This document shows, piece after piece, positions 8,556 to 16,959 of a DNA stretch of 64,000 nucleotides. Source of the DNA: DATGFK01 sp040007395. Lineage in GTDB: Bacteria > Chloroflexota > Anaerolineae > Aggregatilineales > UBA2796. Position 1 is the first letter of the stretch. The number at the start of each line of letters is the position of its first letter. The position numbers were made by a program, and so were the translations under genes. The notes beneath the pieces were generated by a model. It did not search any database. It was not told the DNA's origin and saw only the letters and a list, made by a program, of their open reading frames with translations. The DNA lies in assembly GCA_040007395.1 (NCBI GenBank), contig JBDTVG010000136.1, forward strand, positions 21,231 through 85,230. The letters run 5' to 3'.

Positions 8556-10637
8556 TTAGTAAGCACGCTGGGAGTGAGTTATCTGGCTAACGGCTTGGTC
8601 GATAAAACGAATGGCTTGACGGTTAATTGATACCCTGCGAGCATACTCCATCTCCATTTGTGGGTCAGCGTCCTGTTGAAGAAATTGCAGTTCAAGGTTT
8701 TCGCGACCCAATCGTAGTTTACGCAATTCAAGGACTTGTTGCTCCAGTACCCTTTGCAAAAACTCCTCTTCGCTCTGCGCCGACGGCAAACGGCTAGCGT
8801 CTCGTTTGCGGCGGGCGGCTTCCAGTTCGGCGTGCATCGCTGGGTTTAAGCGCTGTTTAAAGGCTTCGAGCGGTGTGACGAGTAGCCGCTCCACCTCGAC
8901 GCATAGTTCGTATGGCAGGTTTTGTTCGAGATAGTCCATTGGTTCCCGGTCATCTTGATCAAGGGCGTTTGCCCACACTTCCAAGATAACGCCAAAATCC
9001 GAGCGAACAAAATCTTCTGCGGAAAGCGGCCCCAGCGCTTCCTGAGCAGCGGGGACTTTCGTCGCGACTTCGCGCAGCCTACGGTTGGCGCTTGACAGCA
9101 GGTTGGTATTGCGGATCAGGGTCGCGAGACAGTGACGTTCCCGGTCAAACAAAGGTTCGGGTTGTACAGCGCCTTCTCGGTTTGGCGAAAGAATCTGTGT
9201 TGTGTCTTGTGCTGGCAAAACCTGTAGGGCTGGTTTCTGACTATTGTTGCCATCGTTGCTATTCCCGTTCGCAATCCCCTTAGTACGGGTTGTGCGTCGA
9301 TTCTGTTGCGCCCACTGGATGAGCATCCGTTCATCAAGGCGCAGTTTAAGGGCTAATCGCTGGATATTATAATTCGTTTGCAGATCATTTTCAGTCGCCA
9401 ACAAAATTGGCAGGAGATCACGGGCGATTTGCTCACGGTCTGTATAGGTCGATTTAACGGTGAGCGACGTTGTGCCTGCCTCAATCACATAGTCTACAAC
9501 AGGTTGGGCAGACTCGACCAATTCGCGCCAGCCATCAGGATTATCGCGGATCAAATCATCGGGATCTTGATCTTCGGGCAGTGTCACAACCATGATCTCG
9601 ATATTGAGTTTGCCCGCTTGCCGCAGGATACCCTTCGGGTCAAAAACCAACGATGAGTCGCCTAGAGTCTGCATAGCAACGTTTAGGCCGCGCATCGTCG
9701 CCTTGACCCCCGCCGAGTCAGGATCGAGCGCTAAGATTAAGCGTCGTGCATAGCGACCTAGCTGCTTCAACTGCGCTTCGGTGAGGGCGGTTCCCATCTG
9801 CGCGACGACATTGGTAAAGCCCGCCTGATGCGCCTGAATCGCATCCATGTAGCCTTCGACAATGACGGCAGTTTCCCCCTCACGGATAGTACGCCGCGCC
9901 TTGTCCAGTCCAAATAGAGTCGCGCCTTTGTCGAACAAGGCCGTCTGTGGTGAGTTCAGATACTTCGGATTATCGTCAGGGTTCAAAGTCCGCGCCCCAA
10001 AGCCAATGACCTGTCCACGCCCATCACAAATCGGGATGACCAACCGATTGCGGAAGCGATCATAGAGGCTGTTTTTCTCCTCGTTGCGGATCGCTACCCC
10101 CGCTTCAACAATCTCATCCTCGGTGTAACCCAACTGCGTGAGATGGTCGAGCGCTTGCCGCCAATCGTTAGGTGCATAGCCCATGCGGAAGTCGATAAAA
10201 GTCTGGTCAGTCAGGCCGCGTTTGCGGGCATAGGATCGCGCATGGGCGGCTTCCAAAGAATTCACAAATTTTTCATGAAAAAAGCGGGTGGTTTCGTCCA
10301 GCAACCCGCGTAACTTGTCGAGATGCTCGTCACGATTAAGCTGATCAGCACTGCGTTCTTGTAGTTGGACTCCAGCTTGTTCCGCGAGAACCTTCAATGC
10401 TGCGGCAAAATCCAAGCCTTCATGCTTCATCAGGAACGTGAAAATGTCGCCGCCCTCACCGCACGCGCCGAAGCAGCGCCAGTTCTGCGAGTCGGGAAAA
10501 ACGACAAATGATGGTGTTTTTTCGCTATGGAATGGGCACAAACCTGTGTAGTTGCGCCCTGCCTTCTTCAAATTGATGTATTGTGAAAGGAAGGTGACAA
10601 CATCGAGGCGTGCCTTGATCTCTTCGGTGACAGACAT
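8556..10637 (-). CDS. dnaG: DNA primase
   Basis: DnaG makes the RNA primers for DNA replication. The zinc-binding module is visible at C34, H37, C55 and C59 ('CPFHSEK' and 'CFGACGEGGD'), with one residue more between the last two cysteines than in E. coli. The catalytic core and TOPRIM fold follow, with 'VIVEGYMDAIQAHQAG' and 'ALDPDSAG' as the acidic metal-binding motifs. The C-terminal third (after about 450) carries the helical region that contacts DnaB helicase. The length of 693 is normal. It forms an operon with rpoD downstream. A hairpin at 10732-10770 lies between it and the SRAP gene. Confidence 0.96.
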   Translation of the reverse strand: MSVTEEIKARLDVVTFLSQYINLKKAGRNYTGLCPFHSEKTPSFVVFPDSQNWRCFGACGEGGDIFTFLMKHEGLDFAAALKVLAEQAGVQLQERSADQLNRDEHLDKLRGLLDETTRFFHEKFVNSLEAAHARSYARKRGLTDQTFIDFRMGYAPNDWRQALDHLTQLGYTEDEIVEAGVAIRNEEKNSLYDRFRNRLVIPICDGRGQVIGFGARTLNPDDNPKYLNSPQTALFDKGATLFGLDKARRTIREGETAVIVEGYMDAIQAHQAGFTNVVAQMGTALTEAQLKQLGRYARRLILALDPDSAGVKATMRGLNVAMQTLGDSSLVFDPKGILRQAGKLNIEIMVVTLPEDQDPDDLIRDNPDGWRELVESAQPVVDYVIEAGTTSLTVKSTYTDREQIARDLLPILLATENDLQTNYNIQRLALKLRLDERMLIQWAQQNRRTTRTKGIANGNSNDGNNSQKPALQVLPAQDTTQILSPNREGAVQPEPLFDRERHCLATLIRNTNLLSSANRRLREVATKVPAAQEALGPLSAEDFVRSDFGVILEVWANALDQDDREPMDYLEQNLPYELCVEVERLLVTPLEAFKQRLNPAMHAELEAARRKRDASRLPSAQSEEEFLQRVLEQQVLELRKLRLGRENLELQFLQQDADPQMEMEYARRVSINRQAIRFIDQAVSQITHSQRAY

Positions 10638-10731
10638 CTTACCCTCCGCTCACCCTGTGTCATCTCGGATTATACAGATGTGCTGATATTCATGCAAAGG
10701 GGGGAAACCTGCTTTTGAGATGTATGTAGGT

Positions 10732-10770
10732 CGTGAAGTGCTTGGTTTTTGAGCCAAGCACCTATTCACG
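10732..10770. other. Strong hairpin between the SRAP gene and dnaG
   Basis: GTGCTTGG (10738-10745) pairs perfectly with CCAAGCAC (10754-10761) across an 8-base loop. Outside it, CGTGAA (10732-10737) pairs with TTCACG (10765-10770) after a 3-base bulge, giving 14 pairs in all. No T-run follows on either strand, so it is not a canonical intrinsic terminator. It sits 95 bases before the dnaG start on the same strand as both genes and could be a Rho-independent-like pause, a processing site or a protein site. Confidence 0.55.
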
Positions 10771-10788
10771 CAAACGGACTGAGGCGGT

Positions 10789-11460
10789 CTAGCTGGCCCG
10801 TTCGATAAGCGACGGATCGTCGTTGGTGGTCGCGTTGACCCGCGCCGATACAGGGTAGGCCATCATGAGGTCTGCCGGGTAGGGTTGCAAGATGTTTTCC
10901 CAAGCCTCCTCCCCCGCGTCGTTATCCAGCCAGATCTTCTCATTTTTCGGCAAAAGGATAATCGGCATCCGGTCATGGATCGGCGCAACAACCTCATTGG
11001 GCTTGCCCGTGATAATCGTAAAGGTGCGGACAACCAAATCGCTTTCAGGATCGTGCCAATTCTCCCACAGCCCCGCAAAGGCAAACGGTTCACCAGATTT
11101 GAGGGTCATCCGCATGGGTGTTTTGGTTTTGCCAGTCTTTTGCCATTCGTAGAAGCCATCCGCCAACACCAGACAACGCCGCTTGCGGAGTGGTTCGCGG
11201 TAAGAGGGTTTGGACGTGAGCGTTTCGGCACGGGCATTGATCATCTTGTAGGCGGTGCTGGTATCTTTCGACCAATGCGGGATTAGCCCCCAGCGAAGGT
11301 ACTCAATCTGGCGAGTCCCGTTATTGAGCAGTACAGGCAAGTTTTGCGAAGGGGCGGCATTGTAACGCGGCTCACTTCTTGGGACTTGCGGTGAGGGAAC
11401 CGCTTCAAAGCGTTCGATGAGGGCTTCAGTTGGAACGGTAATCGAATAGCGTCCACACAT
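10789..11460 (-). CDS. SRAP domain protein (YedK/HMCES family)
   Basis: SRAP proteins recognise abasic sites in single-stranded DNA and trap them as a covalent crosslink through the N-terminal cysteine. All the active-site residues expected from YedK/HMCES are present: C2 right after the initiator Met (MCGRYS), N75 ('INARAE'), E105 ('GFYEW') and H162 ('IHDRMP'). The 223-residue length is typical. The gene lies upstream of dnaG-rpoD on the same strand, 151 bases away with a hairpin between, so it is probably a separate unit. The absence of SOS genes nearby is normal for this family in non-enteric bacteria. Confidence 0.95.
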   Translation of the reverse strand: MCGRYSITVPTEALIERFEAVPSPQVPRSEPRYNAAPSQNLPVLLNNGTRQIEYLRWGLIPHWSKDTSTAYKMINARAETLTSKPSYREPLRKRRCLVLADGFYEWQKTGKTKTPMRMTLKSGEPFAFAGLWENWHDPESDLVVRTFTIITGKPNEVVAPIHDRMPIILLPKNEKIWLDNDAGEEAWENILQPYPADLMMAYPVSARVNATTNDDPSLIERAS

Positions 11461-11659
11461 GAGATTTTTCTCCCATTTAATGAGATTATATTTTACCGCA
11501 AATCGGCGCTAAATGCTGCCTTAAATGCTCTCCCTCAGCGCAAAATCGTGCATTTACAGCTTTGCGACAAAATCTATACGCTTGTCATAGCAAAACACCC
11601 TATCTTCGATGCTACAATGCAATCGTAGGTTTAATGGAAAAACATTGAGGGCTGTGTCC

Positions 11660-12661
11660 ATGAATAGGTTGGATCTCAGGGTGTCACCACCGCAAATCGC
11701 CGTATCCACTTTTGCCTCGACTACCACATCCAATACGACGCACCGGGCGGTCATCCAGCAGTTGATGGATACCATTCAGCAGGCCGCAGTCATTGATCCC
11801 GGTAAGCTCGAACTGATTATCGCGGCACTGCTGGCGCAAGGCCATGTTCTGCTCGAAGATGTGCCGGGTATTGGCAAGACGCTGGTGGCAAAGGCGTTGG
11901 CGCGATCCCTGCATGGCTCATTCAAGCGTATCCAATGTACGCCGGACCTGCTGCCTAGCGACATCACAGGCGGTGCAATCTACAACCAGCGTGAACAGCG
12001 CTTCGAGTTCGTGCCCGGGCCAATCTTCGCCAATGTCGTGCTGGTCGATGAAATCAACCGGGCTTCACCGCGCACTCAATCGAGTTTGCTGGAAAGCATG
12101 GCAGAAGGTCAGGTTACGACGGATGGCTTTACACGAGTCCTTGAGAAGCCATTCTTTATCATCGCCACCCAGAATCCCGTTGAAATGTCAGGGACGTTCC
12201 CACTGCCAGAAGCGCAGCTAGATCGCTTTCTCGTCACGATGAGTCTAGGCTACCCCACTCACGAAGACGAGGTGATGATTCTGGAACGCGAAGAACATCA
12301 CGATCCGCTGGAAGCCATCGCGCCCACGATTACGCTGGAGCAGATCGCAAATTTGCAACAGGCAGCGCGGTCAGTGGATGTCGTGAAATCGCTCAAGGAG
12401 TATATTGTGCGGATTACGGGTGCGACCCGGACTCATGCCGATGTGGTCGTGGGAGCCAGTCCACGCAGCGGAGTCGCGCTGCAACGCTGTGTGCAAGCCA
12501 TCGCGCTCATCCGCAACCGCACTTTTGTTACGCCCGACGACATCAAAGCGGCTGCGCCTGCCGTACTCTCCCACCGTTTGCTGACTCGTGACCGCCGCCC
12601 GGAAACCGCCCACAATGTAATCATGCAAGTGTTGGCAGAAGTCCCCGTCCCGGTAGAATAA
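11660..12661 (+). CDS. MoxR-family AAA+ ATPase
   Basis: This is a MoxR-type AAA+ chaperone, thought to act in maturation of protein complexes together with DUF58 and transglutaminase partners. With the ATG at 11660 it has 333 residues: Walker A GIGKT at about 70-74, Walker B 'VVLVDEINRA' around 127-131, the sensor 'ATQNP', and the C-terminal lid with 'GASPRSGVALQR'. I prefer 11660 over the upstream in-frame start at 11609 because GAGGG precedes it by about nine bases. It is the first gene of a tight three-gene operon: DUF58 starts one base after its stop. Confidence 0.93.
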   Translation: MNRLDLRVSPPQIAVSTFASTTTSNTTHRAVIQQLMDTIQQAAVIDPGKLELIIAALLAQGHVLLEDVPGIGKTLVAKALARSLHGSFKRIQCTPDLLPSDITGGAIYNQREQRFEFVPGPIFANVVLVDEINRASPRTQSSLLESMAEGQVTTDGFTRVLEKPFFIIATQNPVEMSGTFPLPEAQLDRFLVTMSLGYPTHEDEVMILEREEHHDPLEAIAPTITLEQIANLQQAARSVDVVKSLKEYIVRITGATRTHADVVVGASPRSGVALQRCVQAIALIRNRTFVTPDDIKAAAPAVLSHRLLTRDRRPETAHNVIMQVLAEVPVPVE

Positions 12662-12662
12662 C

Positions 12663-13898
12663 ATGCTAACTGTACGCGCACGCATGTTTCTCGCGGCAGC
12701 AGGAGTCTTCTACCTGTTCGCGAACCAGACTCAGGTTGGCTGGCTGTATGTCATGTCGGCACTGCTGGCAGGAACAGTCTTAGCGGGCTGCTGGCTCAGT
12801 CGCGGAACCCTGCGCCACATCGCCGGAGAACGTCAAGTCGGATCGAACGCTGATGCCGAAGTGTACGAAGGCGACGACGTTAACATCGACCTCACCATCC
12901 GTCAGGACGGGCGAAGCAGCGCTGCCCAACTGCGCTTGAATGAATCATGTCCACTCGCTGCGCCGGAAAGCAAGCAGCACAGCATGGCGATCTTTATTCC
13001 CACGCTCCCAGCGAACAGTGCGGTCAAGTTCGATTATTCTGTAAGTTTATATCGCCGCGGCGTGCATGACTTCCCAGCGGTCAAACTGGCTTCGCGTGCG
13101 CCCTTTGGCTTTTTCCAGCAGCGCCGCGAATTGCCCATCTCGACGCGAGTCTTGGTCTTCCCCGAAGTCCGCCCACTGCATCATCTCGATCTATTGGATC
13201 GCCAGCTTTCGCCACAGTTACCACGCCCGCGTGCTGGAACTGGTTACGAAGTGATGGGGGTGCGTCCCTTCCGCAATGGCGATTCGCCGCGCCATATTCA
13301 CTGGCGTTCAGTGGCACGTACTGGGCAACTGGTCAGCAAAGAATTTGCCGACGAAGCGCAACCGGGACTCTCGCTAGTTCTCGATCTGTTCCAGCATCCC
13401 TATCCAGTGACGGATAGCAAGCATGTGCCGTTCGAATGGGCGGTCAAGTGTGCTGCTAGCATTGGCGAGTATGCACGGCTCAAGGGCTACCCGCTGCATA
13501 TCGTCGCTGACGATGACGTGCTGGCGGCACCCGTTGGCGCGGTGAGCCGTTGGGCGCTGCTGCAATATCTGGCGCGAGTGCAGCCAACAGGCATAGCTAC
13601 TTTGCCGCGTGTATTAGGCCGCCAAGCGTTGCAAACCTTCGCCGCTGTGATCCTCCCTTGGCCTGACCGTGCCATTGTCGAACCGCTGCTCGAACTGCAC
13701 CGCCGCCGGGTTGAAGTGCTAGCAGTTGTCATTGATCCACAGACTTTCCCGTCAGGTGGATTGTCAACGCCATCCGCTGCGCCATTGGTTGATGAACTGC
13801 GGGCGCTAGGGATCGAAACGTGCTATATCAGGTTCACGCAGGATGGCGAAGATTGGGCGCAGCAGCTTTCCGAGGGAGCATTGGAGAGGGTTCACTGA
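12663..13898 (+). CDS. DUF58 membrane protein
   Basis: A 411-residue protein with two N-terminal membrane segments (about 8-25 and 27-45) and a C-terminal DUF58 domain, which is related to von Willebrand A folds. The family hallmark is clear: 'GTGYEVMGVRPFRNGDSPRHIHW' followed by 'RTGQLVSKEF'. DUF58 proteins accompany MoxR ATPases. Here the gene starts one base after the moxR stop and its TGA overlaps the ATG of the transglutaminase gene (TGATG). The precise substrate of such complexes is not known; a role at the cell envelope is inferred from the context. Confidence 0.9.
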   Translation: MLTVRARMFLAAAGVFYLFANQTQVGWLYVMSALLAGTVLAGCWLSRGTLRHIAGERQVGSNADAEVYEGDDVNIDLTIRQDGRSSAAQLRLNESCPLAAPESKQHSMAIFIPTLPANSAVKFDYSVSLYRRGVHDFPAVKLASRAPFGFFQQRRELPISTRVLVFPEVRPLHHLDLLDRQLSPQLPRPRAGTGYEVMGVRPFRNGDSPRHIHWRSVARTGQLVSKEFADEAQPGLSLVLDLFQHPYPVTDSKHVPFEWAVKCAASIGEYARLKGYPLHIVADDDVLAAPVGAVSRWALLQYLARVQPTGIATLPRVLGRQALQTFAAVILPWPDRAIVEPLLELHRRRVEVLAVVIDPQTFPSGGLSTPSAAPLVDELRALGIETCYIRFTQDGEDWAQQLSEGALERVH

Positions 13899-16162
13899 TG
13901 ACTACAACACCAAACACTTCGCGACCCCTATCCCCCCTCATTGTGCGACTGCGTAACCTTGCCTTTCCAATGGTCGCCGTAGCAGTACTAGTTGCGTTTT
14001 CCATTGTGAAATTGTGGTTAGTCGGGGCGATCTTCGTATTTGCGCTGTATCTGCTGATTCAGATCCGCAAACATAAGGCGATGCGCCAGCCGGAGAACTC
14101 CCTTGAACTGCGGCGATTGGCCTTCGCGGCGCAAGCAGTGAGCATCATCACGCTGGCCTACACGACGCAGCAAATCTGGCACATCGCGATCTTATCGTTG
14201 GTGATTCTGGCGATAGGCCATTATGTCGCCTATCGGGTACGCAGTAAGCCCCCCATCGCGCTTCGATTGGGGACGGCAGTCTGTCTACATTTGGCGTTTG
14301 GCTGGATGTTCTATGCGCTGTTTCATGGTCAACCATTTCCGCAAGCCCAGATTGCCATGTTGGCAATGGCAATCGTTAGCTTTGAACTGTTCAGCCGCTT
14401 GAACCTGTTTTCGGGACTCGGTATCGCCATGCTGAACCTGTATGTTGCGGCGACCCTCAGCCGCGATCTAATGTTCGGGGCGCTGCTGTTGGCCTTTATT
14501 GGACTGCTGCTGGCGTTCCTATGGCGTGCCGACAGCGAAGATGGAGTCAAGGATAATCCAGTGATTCTGCGCCCGGTGCAAAGCACACAGCGTATAAGCG
14601 CTTTCCAGCACTGGCGCAACTGGGGTTTACGCTTTGGCCTATCGTTAGCGGTATTTGTGCCAATTGTGTTTTTGATCACGCCGCATTACGCTGGACATCC
14701 GATTGTCCCGCCTGTGTCATTTCAGGTGCCGATCACCAAAGGCGCATCGTCGGGGATCATCAATCCGGCGGTGCCGCTGGTTCAACTGCAAGGTCAGATC
14801 GATCCTAACCAGACAGGCGAGTATTACACAGGCTTCGACAGCACGCTCGATCTGAGCTATCGTGGCGGCTTGAGCGACACCATTATGATGTATGTCCGCA
14901 GCCCAGCGTGGAGCTATTGGCGCAGCCATGCCTACGATTATTACGATGGACACACGTGGACGCAATCCGACCAGAGTACCGATGTGATCACGGGGCAAGG
15001 CCAGTTCTTCCAGCTTGCCACAGATAGTTGGCTTCGCAAGGACTACTTCGTTCAGACCTACTATATCGCCCGCACACTGCCCAATTTGATCTTCACAGCG
15101 GGCAAGCCTTTGCATCTTTATCTGGCGGCTAGAGAGGTCGCCATCGATAAAACAGGCGGGATTCACATTGGCGAGGCATTGCGCGAAAACACAGTTTATT
15201 CTGTGCTGTCGCTCCGTACGACCTTTCCAGCGGACGATCTACGTGCAGTTGAGGATAAGATCTCGGATGATGCACAGCAGCGGGCAGCCGATCTCGCGCC
15301 GTATCTGCAACTATCCGCTACCGTCACCGAACGGACGCGCAAATTGGCGCACGACCTGACTCAAAACGCCACGACCCGCTATGACAAAATAACTGTCCTA
15401 CGCGACTATCTGCGGGCGAACTACCCTTATGATTACTTCCCGCCGCCGCAGCAACCTAATACTGATACTGCCGATCAATTCCTATTCGTGGATAAACGTG
15501 GATTGTGCGAACACTATGTTACATCGCTGGTGGTCATGCTGCGCGAACTAGGTATCCCAGCGCGGTTAGTAGCGGGCTTTGGCAGCGGCACTTATAACGC
15601 CGTTACGGGCTACTATGAAGTACGCGCTAACAACGCTCATGCGTGGGCAGAGGTGTACTTTCCCCAGTATGGCTGGGTTCCCTTCGACCCAACCCCCGGC
15701 TGGAATGGCAATCCTGACAGCGGCCCCGTTCAACGCTGGGTATTTTCCAGCCTCTTTGAAGATGTGAAATTGCCCTCGCTGCCGATGGGCGAAATCTTCC
15801 GGGCAGGCACAGCCGCCCTGAGTGCTATCGCTACGCCGTTGATTGTGTTGGTGATACTGGTGCTTCTGGGATTTGCGGCTTGGCGACTCCGAAAGTTTAA
15901 CCAGCACTATAAGCTTGGGCAGCGCTTAGAGGTCTATTTGCGGCGCGATCCAGCCCGCCGCCGTATTTTCGGAGCTTACTACCGCGCCCAACGCCAGTTA
16001 AAATCGTATCGGACTTCGGCGCAAACGGTACACGAACATGCGGCGACCCAACCGGAATTGACCGAACTCGCGCAGCTTGTCGAGATCGCCGCCTATAAGC
16101 CGGAAGTTCCCGACGCAACGATGGTTTCGCGGGCATTGGCGTGGCGCAAACAGCGGAAATAG
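13898..16162 (+). CDS. TgpA-like membrane transglutaminase
   Basis: The 754-residue product begins with about six membrane helices (residues 20-260), followed by an extracytoplasmic region and a transglutaminase-like core. The catalytic triad is legible: C537 in 'RGLCEHYVT', H581 in 'NNAHAWAEVYF' and D597 in 'FDPTPGW'. A further membrane helix near 660-680 and a basic cytoplasmic tail close the protein. This is the TgpA/DUF3488 layout, normally downstream of moxR and DUF58 as seen here. The ATG at 13898 overlaps the DUF58 stop; an in-frame start at 13820 lies inside that gene. The likely role is in peptide or protein processing at the envelope. Confidence 0.92.
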   Translation: MTTTPNTSRPLSPLIVRLRNLAFPMVAVAVLVAFSIVKLWLVGAIFVFALYLLIQIRKHKAMRQPENSLELRRLAFAAQAVSIITLAYTTQQIWHIAILSLVILAIGHYVAYRVRSKPPIALRLGTAVCLHLAFGWMFYALFHGQPFPQAQIAMLAMAIVSFELFSRLNLFSGLGIAMLNLYVAATLSRDLMFGALLLAFIGLLLAFLWRADSEDGVKDNPVILRPVQSTQRISAFQHWRNWGLRFGLSLAVFVPIVFLITPHYAGHPIVPPVSFQVPITKGASSGIINPAVPLVQLQGQIDPNQTGEYYTGFDSTLDLSYRGGLSDTIMMYVRSPAWSYWRSHAYDYYDGHTWTQSDQSTDVITGQGQFFQLATDSWLRKDYFVQTYYIARTLPNLIFTAGKPLHLYLAAREVAIDKTGGIHIGEALRENTVYSVLSLRTTFPADDLRAVEDKISDDAQQRAADLAPYLQLSATVTERTRKLAHDLTQNATTRYDKITVLRDYLRANYPYDYFPPPQQPNTDTADQFLFVDKRGLCEHYVTSLVVMLRELGIPARLVAGFGSGTYNAVTGYYEVRANNAHAWAEVYFPQYGWVPFDPTPGWNGNPDSGPVQRWVFSSLFEDVKLPSLPMGEIFRAGTAALSAIATPLIVLVILVLLGFAAWRLRKFNQHYKLGQRLEVYLRRDPARRRIFGAYYRAQRQLKSYRTSAQTVHEHAATQPELTELAQLVEIAAYKPEVPDATMVSRALAWRKQRK

Positions 16163-16186
16163 AGAAGCTCAGGTTACGCGCTCCGA

Positions 16187-16792
16187 TCAGGTTGGCATCT
16201 GCGCTGTAATTGGCTTGAAGGCACTTTGCAACCCATTCAGGGTTAGCTTCGTACACATTTCTGCCATCTGTTCAGGTGAATAGGGCATCTCCTGTTCCAA
16301 CCACCATATCGCCATATTGAGTTCGATAGTCGCATTGAAATTTGCCAACACATTCATGGGCATTGTCAGTTCTAGATCGGGATTACGAAAACACATCTCT
16401 TCAAGAAAACTATGTGACAGGTATTCCCGAATATAGCGCGTGATGGTCGATGCACCGCGCCCTGTCAAAATGGACAGGTACAGATCCGCGTTTTCCTGTG
16501 CATGTTTGAAGATAACTTGATAGATTGCCAGTTGTGCTGCTGATATATCCACTCCAACTTGGAGTTTATCAATTTCACTGACCAGTTCATCAAACGTATC
16601 TTTTAAGATGGTAAAGAGCAGTTCTTCTTTGTCTTTGTAGTGCAAATAAAAGGTGGCACGCCGCAAGCCTGCCTTATCCGTGATGGCTTGCAGCGTGATC
16701 GCGTCATAGCCTTTTTCCAAAATCAGGGCGATCAACGCATCACGCAGCATTTGGCGGGTACGAACCTTGCGGGGATCGATTTTTTGTTGCAT
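16187..16792 (-). CDS. TetR-family transcriptional regulator
   Basis: A 201-residue TetR repressor. The N-terminal helix-turn-helix reads 'TRQMLRDALIALILEKGYDAITLQAITDKAGLRRATFYLHYKDKEELL', the standard TetR signature, followed by a helical ligand-binding domain ending 'YSPEQMAEMCTKLTLNGLQSAF'. I take the ATG at 16792; an upstream in-frame GTG at 16825 falls inside the palindromic operator and is less likely. The gene is divergent from a cytochrome P450 gene 167 bases away, so it most likely controls that gene and itself. The ligand is unknown; a hydrophobic P450 substrate would fit. Confidence 0.93.
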   Translation of the reverse strand: MQQKIDPRKVRTRQMLRDALIALILEKGYDAITLQAITDKAGLRRATFYLHYKDKEELLFTILKDTFDELVSEIDKLQVGVDISAAQLAIYQVIFKHAQENADLYLSILTGRGASTITRYIREYLSHSFLEEMCFRNPDLELTMPMNVLANFNATIELNMAIWWLEQEMPYSPEQMAEMCTKLTLNGLQSAFKPITAQMPT

Positions 16793-16818
16793 TGAATTCG
16801 CTTCTTTCAGAGATCTTA

Positions 16819-16832
16819 TTGACACTTGTCAA
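16819..16832. promoter_or_regulatory. Palindromic operator in the tetR-P450 divergent region
   Basis: TTGACACTTGTCAA is a perfect 14-bp inverted repeat just upstream of the tetR start. TetR proteins bind such palindromes, so this is the best candidate for its own operator. Half-site-like 'TGTCAAT' recurs at about 16904-16910 in front of the P450 gene. Binding is inferred. Confidence 0.6.
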
Positions 16833-16860
16833 CTATAGTACACTACGATCAATTTGGCTA

Positions 16861-16888
16861 TTGACCCCAATTGAAATCTGATTATCCT
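16861..16888 (+). promoter_or_regulatory. Possible sigma-70 promoter for the P450 gene
   Basis: TTGACC (16861-16866) and TATCCT (16883-16888) are separated by 16 bases and point to the P450 gene, whose start is about 70 bases downstream and carries GAGGAG. The -10 match is modest. It lies close to the operator, as expected for TetR control. Confidence 0.35.
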
Positions 16889-16959
16889 ATTTAACGTACA
16901 TCGTGTCAATAAAAGTACAAATTGTCTACCAAGTGCATATTGCTGAGGAGTAACGGCTT

